From Aquimarina sp. U1-2 (lineage in GTDB: Bacteria > Bacteroidota > Bacteroidia > Flavobacteriales > Flavobacteriaceae): a stretch of DNA of 64,000 bases. Each line of letters begins with the position of its first letter. The first letter of the stretch is position 1. The DNA lies in the NCBI RefSeq assembly GCF_017897595.1, contig NZ_JAGKIK010000004.1:1-64000 (forward strand). Direction: 5' to 3'. The notes beneath the pieces are model-generated. The model was given only the letters and a program-made list of their open reading frames with translations. It did no database searches and had not been told where the DNA came from. The translations under genes were made by a program, and so were the position numbers. This document shows positions 36,936-45,175 of this stretch, piece after piece.

Positions 36936-38069
36936 ATGATTTCTCATACACAAATTGTGATCATAGGTGGTGGTTTAGCTGGTTTAACAGCTGCAATTCA
37001 TCTGGCAAAAGCTGGTATTTCGGTCATTTTAATTGAAAAAGACACCTATCCCAGGCACAAAGTTTGCGGAGAGTATATTTCTAACGAAGCGCTATCGTAT
37101 TTTGAATTTTTAGAAATCGATCTAGACATTTTGAATCCGGTTAAAATTTCAGAATTTGTAATCAGTACTCAAAAAGGTCATACGATAAAAAGTAAACTAC
37201 CTTTGGGCGGATTTGGAGTGAGTCGTTACACTCTAGACAACTATTTATGGCAACAAGCCGCAAAAACCGGAGCACAATTACTTAATGATCAGGTCATAGA
37301 GGTGCACTATAAAAAAGATCAATTTACCATCAAGACCAGCACCGGTATCGTACTGCAAAGTGATTATGTCTTGGGTGCGTATGGTAAACGCTCGATACTC
37401 GATAAATCCTTGCAAAGAGATTTCAGTTTTAAAAAATCGCCATGGCTCGCGGTTAAAGCACATTACAAAGCGAATTTTCCCGAAAATACGGTAGCCTTGC
37501 ATAATTTTGAAGGCGGATATTGCGGACTTTCAAAAGTAGAAAATAATAGAGTGAATGCTTGTTATTTAGTGAGCTACGATAGTTTTAAGAAATACAAAGC
37601 GATTGAAACCTTTCAGCAAAAAGTAATGAGTAAAAACCAATATTTATGTGATTTTTTTAATGAAGCCGAACTAATCTTTGATAAACCAATTACGATCAGT
37701 CAAATTAACTTTGATAAAAAAAAGAATATTCAAAACCATATTATCATGTTAGGAGATGCTGCCGGATTAATACATCCTCTATGCGGTAACGGAATGGCTA
37801 TGGCTCTTAAAAGTTCACAAATCATATGTGAGTTACTCATTCAAAATAACAGTACAATTGTAGCGCAAGCAAGAAAGAAAATTGAAAATCTATATGTGCA
37901 ACAATGGAATCTTTCTTTTTCGAAAAGGCTGTATGCAGGAAGAATTTTACAAAAAACACTACTGAATACACATTTACAAACAGCCGCCTATTTTACAGCC
38001 TCTGCCATACCATCTATAGTACCAAAAATTATCAAACAAACACATGGAGAACCAATCGTATGCCTGTAA
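36936..38069 (+). CDS. FAD-dependent oxidoreductase (geranylgeranyl reductase/hydroxylase family)
   Basis: 377 aa from the ATG at 36936 (an ATG 15 bp upstream is also possible). N-terminal FAD fingerprint IVIIGGGLAGLTAAI with E35; PRHKVCGEYIS matches the geranylgeranyl reductase-like FAD group; GDAAGLIHPLCGNGMAMAL is the third FAD motif. Members hydroxylate aromatic rings or reduce polyprenyl/polyene chains. It is the first gene of a cluster with a methyltransferase and a type III PKS and overlaps the methyltransferase gene by 10 bp. The Streptomyces SrsA-SrsB-SrsC set (type III PKS, methyltransferase, flavoprotein hydroxylase for phenolic lipids) has the same trio of activities, suggesting a ring-hydroxylase role here (inference). 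Confidence 0.82.
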   Translation: MISHTQIVIIGGGLAGLTAAIHLAKAGISVILIEKDTYPRHKVCGEYISNEALSYFEFLEIDLDILNPVKISEFVISTQKGHTIKSKLPLGGFGVSRYTLDNYLWQQAAKTGAQLLNDQVIEVHYKKDQFTIKTSTGIVLQSDYVLGAYGKRSILDKSLQRDFSFKKSPWLAVKAHYKANFPENTVALHNFEGGYCGLSKVENNRVNACYLVSYDSFKKYKAIETFQQKVMSKNQYLCDFFNEAELIFDKPITISQINFDKKKNIQNHIIMLGDAAGLIHPLCGNGMAMALKSSQIICELLIQNNSTIVAQARKKIENLYVQQWNLSFSKRLYAGRILQKTLLNTHLQTAAYFTASAIPSIVPKIIKQTHGEPIVCL

Positions 38070-38779
38070 ACTTAGACCATAGAAGTAATGAGCCCGAACT
38101 TATGGATAATCCAGAACTAGAAGATAGTGCGTTGCAAACAGCTTTAAAAGATCTCTCTAGAGTTAATCGAATGTTAGGAGGAAATACAATTACGATAAAT
38201 GCAGTTCACGAACTCATCAAAGGCAGGACTACTGGCGAAGAAATAACCATTGTGGATTTGGGATGTGGCGACGGAGAAATGTTGCGTGCCTTAGCACAAT
38301 CGTTTCGAAAAAAAAACCTACACGTTAAATTAATAGGAGTTGATTTGAACGAAAAAAGTTTAGCCTATGCAAAAAAGCAAAGTACGGCATATCCCGAAAT
38401 ATCCTATGCCAAATTAGATCTTTTGCATATTCAAAATTCATCATTTTATTGTGATGTGATTATTTGCACATTAACACTACATCATCTCTCATGTAAAGAA
38501 ATCGAAAATGTTTTAAGAAAATCGGTTACTTTGGCGCGTACAGGAGTCATCATTAATGATTTGCATAGAAGCAAAATTGCGTATTATCTGTTTAAAATAT
38601 TCAGTTTATTTTTTATAACAGGAAAAATTGCGAAATATGATGGTTTAATTTCTATTAAAAGAGGATTTAAAAAAGAAGAATTGATACAATACACACAAGC
38701 ATTGGGGTTAACCAAATACCGAATTGACTGGAAATGGGCTTTTCGTTATCGCTGGATTATTGACACCCGATGCATGTAG
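38060..38779 (+). CDS. SAM-dependent methyltransferase
   Basis: 239 aa from the ATG at 38060 (MPVNLDHRSNEPELMDN), inside the end of the FAD oxidoreductase gene. A longer frame starts at 37904 but that part reads as an overlap shadow. Class I Rossmann MTase: motif I VDLGCGDGEML (about 65-75), acidic residue in VDLNEKS, and CTLTLHHL after. The N-terminal PELMD with a helix before motif I is typical of UbiE/phenol-methylase-like enzymes. In this cluster it probably methylates a hydroxyl or ring carbon of the PKS product. It ends 16 bp before the PKS start. Confidence 0.85.
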   Translation: MPVNLDHRSNEPELMDNPELEDSALQTALKDLSRVNRMLGGNTITINAVHELIKGRTTGEEITIVDLGCGDGEMLRALAQSFRKKNLHVKLIGVDLNEKSLAYAKKQSTAYPEISYAKLDLLHIQNSSFYCDVIICTLTLHHLSCKEIENVLRKSVTLARTGVIINDLHRSKIAYYLFKIFSLFFITGKIAKYDGLISIKRGFKKEELIQYTQALGLTKYRIDWKWAFRYRWIIDTRCM

Positions 38780-38795
38780 TTAAAAATATATAAAT

Positions 38796-39848
38796 TTGGA
38801 GGTTAGAATTACGACGGTAGCAAAAGAATTGCCACCATATGTTAGAGAGACTCAAGAAATATTACCTTTCGTTTCCCAATGGTTATCGGGTCAAGAAGAT
38901 CGTTTTAGGCGTAAAGTGTTAAAAATTTTTGAAAACGCAGCTGTTCACAAACGCTACGGAATTATGAGTATCGAAGAAGTATTTACTGCTACATCTTTTG
39001 AAGCAAAAAATGATATCTATATTCGAGAAGTTAAAAAACTGGGTACTGCAGTCCTTAAAAAAGCGCTGGAACAAGCAAGTTGGGAGGCTACATCTCTAGA
39101 TTATATTATTACAGTAAGCTGCACAGGTATCATGATTCCCTCGCTCGATGCTTATCTGATTAACGAATTGGGATTAAAACAAGACATTATTAGGCTACCG
39201 GTTACAGAAATGGGTTGTGCAGCGGGAGTTTCGGGGATTATCTATGCCCGAAATTTTTTACAATCTAATCCAGGGAAGCGCGCTGCAGTGATTGCAATTG
39301 AATCACCAACGGCTACCTTTCAATTAAATGATTTCAGTATGACTAATATGGTAAGTGCTGCTATTTTTGGAGACGGAGCGGCGTGTACATTGCTTTCTTC
39401 TGAAGATGATGCTAAAGGACCAAAGATTCTCGGGGATGAAATGTACCATTTCTATGATGCCACTACGATGATGGGTTTTCGTCTTACGAATGGTGGTCTT
39501 CAAATGGTTTTAGATCAAGAAGTCCCGGCAAAAATCGCAGCACATTTCCCAAAAATCATTCACCCATTTTTAAAGAAACACGGAAAAACAATCAAAGACA
39601 TTGATCATCTTATATTTCACCCAGGGGGTAAAAAGATTGTTCAAACCGTAGAAGAACTCTTTTTACACCTGGGTAAGAATATTGAAGATACCAAAGCGGT
39701 ATTACTAGAGTATGGTAATATGAGTAGTGCAACGGTCTTGTATGTTCTGGAACGTTTTATGAATAGACACCCATCACCAGGTGAGACCGGACTTATGCTT
39801 AGTTTTGGACCAGGTTTTTCTGCACAGAGAATAGTGTTAGAATGGTAG
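38796..39848 (+). CDS. type III polyketide synthase
   Basis: 350 aa, chalcone synthase-like, read from a TTG start with no ATG candidate before the conserved core. The catalytic triad is complete: C141 in TEMGCAAG, H275 in FHPGGKK, and N308 in YGNMSSATV. Residues VSCTGIMIPSLD (108-119) and the GFGPG-like SFGPGFSA end are also present. These enzymes extend an acyl-CoA or acyl-ACP starter with malonyl-CoA and cyclise it, giving alkylresorcinols, alkylpyrones or quinone precursors. Bacterial relatives of similar context (SrsA, ArsB/ArsC) use long acyl starters. A full set of acyl-ACP enzymes follows downstream, so the starter may be ACP-bound. Confidence 0.92.
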   Translation: MEVRITTVAKELPPYVRETQEILPFVSQWLSGQEDRFRRKVLKIFENAAVHKRYGIMSIEEVFTATSFEAKNDIYIREVKKLGTAVLKKALEQASWEATSLDYIITVSCTGIMIPSLDAYLINELGLKQDIIRLPVTEMGCAAGVSGIIYARNFLQSNPGKRAAVIAIESPTATFQLNDFSMTNMVSAAIFGDGAACTLLSSEDDAKGPKILGDEMYHFYDATTMMGFRLTNGGLQMVLDQEVPAKIAAHFPKIIHPFLKKHGKTIKDIDHLIFHPGGKKIVQTVEELFLHLGKNIEDTKAVLLEYGNMSSATVLYVLERFMNRHPSPGETGLMLSFGPGFSAQRIVLEW

Positions 39849-39902
39849 TCGATGATTATAACAAGCGGTTACTAATTTAATCGTGATGAATTTTTTAAAC
39901 GC

Positions 39903-40724
39903 ATGAACACATATAAAGATTTTGCGAATGCCACAGACGAAAAAAACAATAGAGAAGAGGTTTGGGCTCTTATATTAGGAGGTAGTAGTGGTTTGGGTTT
40001 GGCTTCTGCAAAAAAATTAGCAGCGCATGGTATGAATATTATCATTATTCATCGCGATCGTAAAAGCGAAGTGCCTCAAATAGAAAAAAAATTTGAAGAA
40101 ATTAGAAAACACCAGGTACAATTACAAACGTATAACGTAGATCTTCTAAAACCTGAAAAACGACAAGAACTTATTTCTCAAATACATAAAAACAGTCCGA
40201 GCGGTAAAATCAAAGTGTTGATCCATAGTATTGCCAAAGGTAATTTGAAACCTATGAACGATGCCAAATATGAGCTGAAAAATGATGATTTTCATCTTAC
40301 TATAGATGCCATGGCCGTTAGTCTCTATGATTGGACGAAGGCAATATTTAAAGCAGAATTATTTGCTACAGATGCGAGGATTATTTCTTTTACTAGCGAG
40401 GGTAACACCAAGGCATGGAAAAACTATGCCGCTGTTTCGGCTGCAAAAGTAACACTTGAAGCGATTACAAGAAGTATAGCTTTAGAATTTGCACCCTACG
40501 GTATCAGAGCAAACTGTTTGCAACCTGGTGCTGTAGATACAAAATCCTTACGTTTAATACCCGGGCATGAAAAAATTATGGCTCATAGCATAGCACGGAA
40601 TCCATTTAATCGATTAACAACCGCTAAAGATGTAGCGAATGTAGTATATTTACTATGTAGAGAAGAGGCATCCTGGATTAACGGTTGTACAATTCCCGTT
40701 AATGGAGGGGAACATCTTAGATAA
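39903..40724 (+). CDS. SDR enoyl-ACP reductase-like protein
   Basis: 273 aa. SDR fold with GGSSGLG (26-32) and Y175-x6-K182 in NYAAVSAAK. The Y-x6-K spacing (rather than Y-x3-K) is the mark of enoyl-ACP reductases FabI/FabL, and IRANCLQPGAVDT and the terminal NGGEH are typical of the family. It therefore likely reduces a trans-2-enoyl-ACP. It is a SDR of unusual glycine motif start (LGGSSG), closer to FabL than to FabI. It lies 54 bp after the PKS gene in a cluster that also has a dehydratase and ketosynthase but no obvious ketoreductase. Confidence 0.78.
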   Translation: MNTYKDFANATDEKNNREEVWALILGGSSGLGLASAKKLAAHGMNIIIIHRDRKSEVPQIEKKFEEIRKHQVQLQTYNVDLLKPEKRQELISQIHKNSPSGKIKVLIHSIAKGNLKPMNDAKYELKNDDFHLTIDAMAVSLYDWTKAIFKAELFATDARIISFTSEGNTKAWKNYAAVSAAKVTLEAITRSIALEFAPYGIRANCLQPGAVDTKSLRLIPGHEKIMAHSIARNPFNRLTTAKDVANVVYLLCREEASWINGCTIPVNGGEHLR

Positions 40725-40726
40725 AT

Positions 40727-40840
40727 TACGCTGAGGCAACGCTTTTGGTGTATTTTGATTAAAACCGCTTCGCTTTAAGAACCAAAGACACTAAATTATC
40801 TTTTATCTTGATTCTTGATTCTTGGCTCTTCGATCTAATA
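40727..40840. repeat. degenerate ~110-bp repeat inside the biosynthetic cluster
   Basis: Motif order matches 32697-32805 (AATTAC, GAGGCA, GCTTTT, CTTTAAGAA, ATTATCTTTT, CTTGGCT). It forms most of the 148-bp spacer between the enoyl reductase and dehydratase genes. Confidence 0.4.
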
Positions 40841-40872
40841 GATGATGGCTACGCATTTTAATACAAAACAAA

Positions 40873-41322
40873 TTGATTAGAACAGATATTATTGCAAAGT
40901 TACCGTATGATAAACCATTTTTGTTTGTCGATAACATTCTAACGCTTGATGATCATCATATCGTTGGAAATTATACCTTTTTAAAAGATGAGTACTTTTA
41001 CAAAGGTCATTTTAAGAACAATCCCATTACTCCGGGAGTAATTCTAACAGAATGTATGGCTCAAATTGGTATGGCTTGCTTCGGAATATACCTTCTTGGA
41101 GATGCCTGGGATGAAACGCAATGGAGTGTAGCCATGACCAGTAACGAAATTAATTTTTTCGCACCTGTTTTTCCTGGTGAAAAAGTAATAGTAGAGGCTG
41201 AAAAAGTATATTTTCGATTTAATAAACTTAAATGTAACGTGGTTATGCGTAATGCTAAAGAAGTTATCGTAGCCAAAGGAGTAGTAGCTGGTATTGCATT
41301 TTCTAATCAGAAGAAATTATGA
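40873..41322 (+). CDS. hotdog 3-hydroxyacyl-ACP dehydratase (FabZ/FabA-like)
   Basis: 149 aa from a TTG start; an in-frame stop lies 27 nt upstream and no ATG fits. Hotdog fold with catalytic H46 (GHFKNNPITPGV) and E60 (LTECMAQ), which correspond to the FabZ His/Glu pair. It should dehydrate 3-hydroxyacyl-ACP to trans-2-enoyl-ACP, feeding the enoyl reductase encoded just upstream. It sits between that gene and the ketosynthase gene, 49 bp before the latter. Confidence 0.85.
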   Translation: MIRTDIIAKLPYDKPFLFVDNILTLDDHHIVGNYTFLKDEYFYKGHFKNNPITPGVILTECMAQIGMACFGIYLLGDAWDETQWSVAMTSNEINFFAPVFPGEKVIVEAEKVYFRFNKLKCNVVMRNAKEVIVAKGVVAGIAFSNQKKL

Positions 41323-41371
41323 CTGTTCAATTATTCAAGTACTTAATCCTCTCAATTTAATAAGGCAATTT

Positions 41372-42643
41372 ATGAGTCGTAGGCGAGTAGTGGTTACAGG
41401 TTTGGGAGTAGTGGCACCAAATGGAACTAGCGTTTCAAAATTCAAAGAAGCTATACAAAATTTAGATAGTGGTATTCGGTTTATAGAAGAACTTAAAGAT
41501 CTAAAATTTTCTTGTCAAATTGCAGGTTTACCGTTATATGATGATGATTATTTAAACAATTACTTTAACTCTATTCAATTAAGAGGTTTAAAAGCATCAG
41601 GTCTTGAATATGGAGTTATGGCAGGTATTGATGCCTGGTTAGATGCTGGACTACCGCGTATACCATCTGAAACACCTTTGTGGGATGCAGGTGTGATTTT
41701 TGGTACCGGAATTCTTGGTGTAGATAAGTTTCGCGAAGCAATTTACAAGGTTGATCAAGGTAATGTACGACGATTAGGAAGTAATACGGTACTTCAAACG
41801 ATGGCTAGTGGTATTAGTGCTTTTTTAAGCGGAATGTTGGGCTGTGGCAATGTAGTAACCACCAATTCTTCAGCGTGTAGCACGGGTACCGAAGCTATTC
41901 TTATGGCATATGATCGAATTGTAAACAGTCAAGCTGAAATAGTTCTGGCAGGTAGTACAAGTGATAGCGGACCCTATGTTTGGGGGGGATTCGACGCTAT
42001 GCGAATTTTACCGTACAAGTATAATGATGATCCCACCAAAGCTTCACGACCAATGAGTGCCAGCGCCGGCGGTTTTGTACCAGGAAGTGGAGCAGGAGCT
42101 CTGGTTATTGAAAGTCTGGATAGTGCTATGGCTCGCAAAGCCACTATTTATGCCGAAATTTTAGGAGGACATGTTAACTGTGGCGCTCAACAGAATGGAG
42201 GAAGCATGACAGCACCCAATAACGAAGCCGTACAACGATGTATAAAAAAGGCTGTACAACATGCAGAAATTCATGCAGATGATATTGATGCGATTAACGG
42301 GCATCTTACGGCTACATCCAAAGATCCTGTAGAGATCAATAATTGGTGTGAAGCTCTTGGTCGTAAAAAATCAGATTTTCCATACATTAATTCATTAAAA
42401 AGTCATGTAGGACATTGTCTTGCAGCCTCTGGAAGTATTGAAAGTGTTGCCACTGTATTACAACTTCGAGATGGATTTATTTTTGGCAATATGAATTGTG
42501 AAGATCTGCATCCCAAAATTGAAGCTTTAATAGATAACCGTCAGGTACCTTTGAAAACACTTTATACTTCTCCTAATATTATCGCAAAAGCAAGTTTTGG
42601 ATTTGGAGATGTCAATGCATGTGTTATCTTTAAAAAATATTAA
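41372..42643 (+). CDS. 3-oxoacyl-ACP synthase (KASII-type ketosynthase)
   Basis: 423 aa from the ATG at 41372 (MSRRRVVVTGLG); the frame extends 26 codons upstream into the dehydratase 3' end, unlikely to be used. Thiolase fold with intact triad C169 (SSACSTGTEA), H311 (INGHLTATS) and H348 (VGHCLAASG), plus K343. It condenses malonyl-ACP with acyl-ACP. The GHLTATSKDPVE stretch, where NAHGTSTPLND is usual, marks it as a divergent KAS, as in accessory rather than housekeeping pathways. It neighbours an ACP gene 17 bp downstream. Confidence 0.88.
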   Translation: MSRRRVVVTGLGVVAPNGTSVSKFKEAIQNLDSGIRFIEELKDLKFSCQIAGLPLYDDDYLNNYFNSIQLRGLKASGLEYGVMAGIDAWLDAGLPRIPSETPLWDAGVIFGTGILGVDKFREAIYKVDQGNVRRLGSNTVLQTMASGISAFLSGMLGCGNVVTTNSSACSTGTEAILMAYDRIVNSQAEIVLAGSTSDSGPYVWGGFDAMRILPYKYNDDPTKASRPMSASAGGFVPGSGAGALVIESLDSAMARKATIYAEILGGHVNCGAQQNGGSMTAPNNEAVQRCIKKAVQHAEIHADDIDAINGHLTATSKDPVEINNWCEALGRKKSDFPYINSLKSHVGHCLAASGSIESVATVLQLRDGFIFGNMNCEDLHPKIEALIDNRQVPLKTLYTSPNIIAKASFGFGDVNACVIFKKY

Positions 42644-42660
42644 AGCAATGCCTATTTACG

Positions 42661-42915
42661 ATGAATAATGAAAAATTACTCTTAAAATTAAAAACAATCA
42701 TTACACCTTATGTTCAAAATGAAGAAGGTCTTAATAACTTGAGCGAAGAGACTGATTTTATACAGGATCTTGAAATCAATTCAGCGAATTTGGTCGATGT
42801 GGTCTTAGATGTAGAAGACGAATTTGATATAGAGATCGATAATGAGTCTATGGAGAAAATGTTGACTGTAAAAGCGTCAATTGAGGTTATTGAAGGAAAA
42901 CTTGCAGCAAAATGA
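42661..42915 (+). CDS. acyl carrier protein
   Basis: 84 aa, acidic and helical. The phosphopantetheine attachment site is S41 in LEINSANLVDVV, where housekeeping ACPs have DSL; the following VVLDVEDEFDIEI helix is classic. A dedicated ACP of a secondary pathway. Its stop overlaps the start of the PPTase gene (ATGA), so carrier and activating enzyme are coupled. Confidence 0.88.
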   Translation: MNNEKLLLKLKTIITPYVQNEEGLNNLSEETDFIQDLEINSANLVDVVLDVEDEFDIEIDNESMEKMLTVKASIEVIEGKLAAK

Positions 42916-43454
42916 TCGGCAATGATGTTGTTGATCTTCAGCTTGCTAACTTAGAAAGTAATTGGCAAAGAAAAGGTTGGTTACAAAAGATTTTTACAGC
43001 GGCTGAACAAGAAAAGATCCATACTGCTAAGGATCAAAATCTTCAGGTTTGGACATTCTGGAGCATGAAAGAGGCTGCCTACAAGGCGCATCAACGATCT
43101 TTTTCGAAAAAACCAGTTTTTAATCCTACAAAAATTGAATGCACTTCAGCTCATAAAGTATGTATAGACAAATCGACTTATGATGTGCATACTACATATA
43201 CAAATCGCTACGTATACAGTATTGCAACTCAGTATAATGCTACGCATTACTATTCTGAAATGTTTTCGGGAACTGTCGACCTTAAGAAACAGCTTGAGCA
43301 AATAATATTTCAAAAGACAGGAAATACTAGCGTTATTTCACTTAAAAAAGACGAAAACGGTATTCCACACTTATATACAGACACGCATAATTTGCAAATC
43401 TCATGCTCCTTAACACATCATGGAAAATATTTTGCTTTCGTACTGATAATTTAA
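42912..43454 (+). CDS. 4'-phosphopantetheinyl transferase
   Basis: 180 aa, AcpS-like PPTase fold. IGNDVVDL (D5, D8) at the N-terminus and W50SMKEAAYK58 (K53, E54, K58) are the Mg2+/CoA and catalytic motifs. The SCSLTHHGKYFAFVL end matches the family's closing strand. It activates the ACP encoded immediately upstream by adding the phosphopantetheine arm from CoA. Being encoded in the cluster means the pathway can mature its own carrier independently of the housekeeping enzyme. It is the last gene of the plus-strand cluster. Confidence 0.85.
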   Translation: MIGNDVVDLQLANLESNWQRKGWLQKIFTAAEQEKIHTAKDQNLQVWTFWSMKEAAYKAHQRSFSKKPVFNPTKIECTSAHKVCIDKSTYDVHTTYTNRYVYSIATQYNATHYYSEMFSGTVDLKKQLEQIIFQKTGNTSVISLKKDENGIPHLYTDTHNLQISCSLTHHGKYFAFVLII

Positions 43455-43919
43455 AATCGTTATACGTAAGCATTCTAGAGAATTTGGTTTTATCGGCACC
43501 GCTAAAGGGTACAATACCCATGGGGCTTATAGCTGAGGACGATACAACGTTAGTTGTAGGCGAGTTGCAGGTGGTGGATAAAGATGGGGGTTTCTTTAAA
43601 AACATCCTCCTCAATCCTCCTTCAAAAGGAGGAAGTAGAAGCCGTCGATACAACGAATGTCAGTTCAACCATCGGATAAAATTTTTATTGGATGTCTCAG
43701 ACTGAAGCAATTTTCTTACATCGAACTCACTTTGAATAGTATTCATTCACTTTTGCCTGTCTGATCGGGCACAGTTAGGACCTGATCAATAAACCTAAAA
43801 ATGACCTTTCGGCTTCACATAATATAAGTAAGAACAAATCATTTTATAACATGTGCATTACATTGTATAGCAATGAATTAGTTCTTAACTTAATGACGTT
43901 GGGCATGTCCCGAGGTAAT
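43455..43919. repeat. intergenic repeat debris after the biosynthetic cluster
   Basis: About 465 bp. It includes an R5-like fragment at 43493-43532 (CACCGCTAAAGGGTACAATA), a short CCTCCTTCAAAAGGAGG hairpin near 43615, and an R5-like CCCGAGGTAATTTAC near 43908. No gene is supported. Confidence 0.5.
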
Positions 43920-44498
43920 TTACTTTAGAATAGGAAAATGAAATTGAATATCGAGTTTATTTTTTTTACGTTCATCATGAATATGGATGTCAAAATTACT
44001 AGTATTTATTGAAGTAGTTCCTGTTAACTCATTGTCGTTCAACGTAAACGTAATAATGATTTCATTTTTTATTCCTTTAATGGTTAGATCACCAATTACT
44101 TTAAACACATGATTTCCAAAAGCTATCACATGAGTACTATTGAAGAAGATTTTGGGATATTTAGTCTTGTAGAAGAATTTTTTCCACATTAAATGACCAT
44201 CTCTCAAAAAATTATTAGTATCTAACGTTTTAATTTGAGCACTACCTACAAAAGAAGCGTTATCTGGATCCTCGGGATTAAATTGTATGTTAAAATCTAG
44301 TCCGCCAATGGTTCCGGTTGTGTTATCTTCTATAAAATTGAAAGTTACCCGGGATGAATCATTATCAAAATCTAAATTTTTAAAATCGTTAATGAGGGCA
44401 TAATTTCCGGCACGAGAAACATAACCATCATCTGGAAATGTACGTTGACCAAAACCATAGAAGAAACCAATAAAAATAATACATAGATACCATTTCAT
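43920..44498 (-). CDS. YceI-like periplasmic protein
   Basis: 192 aa with a signal peptide (~1-18, ending GFGQ). It has the YceI-type lipocalin barrel order: NDSSRVTFNFIEDNTTGTIGGLDFNIQFNPEDPDNASFVGSAQI, then FLRDGHLMW (usual RDxHLxS/...F), KYPKIFFNSTHV, and a final strand pair. It is periplasmic and probably binds a polyisoprenoid or other lipid. It stands alone, convergent with the plus-strand cluster. Confidence 0.8.
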   Translation of the reverse strand: MKWYLCIIFIGFFYGFGQRTFPDDGYVSRAGNYALINDFKNLDFDNDSSRVTFNFIEDNTTGTIGGLDFNIQFNPEDPDNASFVGSAQIKTLDTNNFLRDGHLMWKKFFYKTKYPKIFFNSTHVIAFGNHVFKVIGDLTIKGIKNEIIITFTLNDNELTGTTSINTSNFDIHIHDERKKNKLDIQFHFPILK

Positions 44499-44744
44499 AC
44501 TGCAAAATAATATTTTAAAACGAATGTCGATTAGTATATTTAAATATTACATGGATAGTATTCTGAAAATTGAAATGAAAACTGCATAGGTAAACTAAAG
44601 AATTTTATCATTTTTTATTGAGTTTCATCATGGAGTGAAAAGCTGAATTAAATTAAGTTAAACAAACAGGTAATTCAATTTGATTCCGTGGTAATTCCCT
44701 ACATATTTTATCCTATTGAGTTCATATATTCAATTCTAAAAATT

Positions 44745-44772
44745 TTTGCTAATATGTTTAACCATAGTTTTG
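44745..44772 (+). promoter_or_regulatory. candidate promoter of the 57-aa protein gene
   Basis: -33 TTTG (44745-44748), 16-nt spacer, -7 TAGTTTTG (44765-44772), an exact fit to TAnnTTTG. About 125 nt upstream of the small gene; the rest of 44499-44744 shows nothing. Confidence 0.5.
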
Positions 44773-44903
44773 TAGGATTTTGGATTACAGAGATCATAAA
44801 ATAAATATAAAGTCATAAAAACAAGTAGATTATAATTGAAAAAAGTAATAAATTCGATAGAAAAGGAAGGTTAACCAGGTAATCCATTTAAAAAAACTAA
44901 GTT

Positions 44904-45077
44904 ATGAGTAATCAAGAAAAAGACACTAAGAAAAAAAGATTCGCAGATTTTCAAACAAAATACAGACGTTCTTCAAATTTTGGATATGGTTCGAAAAGAG
45001 ATCGGTTTGCTATCGCTGGTGATGGTGAATTACTCGCTTCAGAAAACTCTGATACCGAAGAAATAACTAATAAATAA
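44904..45077 (+). CDS. 57-aa charged small protein
   Basis: An ATG at 44904 opens 57 codons to a TAA at 45075-45077: a lysine/arginine-rich N-terminal half (MSNQEKDTKKKRFADFQ, then YRRSSNFGYGSKRDRF) followed by an acidic tail. No signal peptide, hydrophobic segment or known domain. A good Bacteroidetes promoter lies ~125 nt upstream. It is too small to judge from codon use, but the charge-biased composition and promoter make it worth listing. Function unknown. Confidence 0.45.
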   Translation: MSNQEKDTKKKRFADFQTKYRRSSNFGYGSKRDRFAIAGDGELLASENSDTEEITNK

Positions 45078-45175
45078 TTGAGATTTTTTTATTGTAGAGA
45101 TACATATACGTTCCCTAATCAAAGTTTCAATGTCTTAAAGATTATTTTAGAGCAGGTATATTAGTTATAAAGTCA

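Noticed and set aside
37904..38059. N-terminal extension of the methyltransferase
   Set aside because: The 52 extra codons overlap the FAD oxidoreductase in another frame; the ATG at 38060 gives the family-like N-terminus.
36921..43454. Flexirubin or aryl-polyene cluster
   Set aside because: A type III PKS is central and there is no aromatic ammonia-lyase, DAR/APE chain-length factor, or glycosyl/acyl transferase typical of those clusters.
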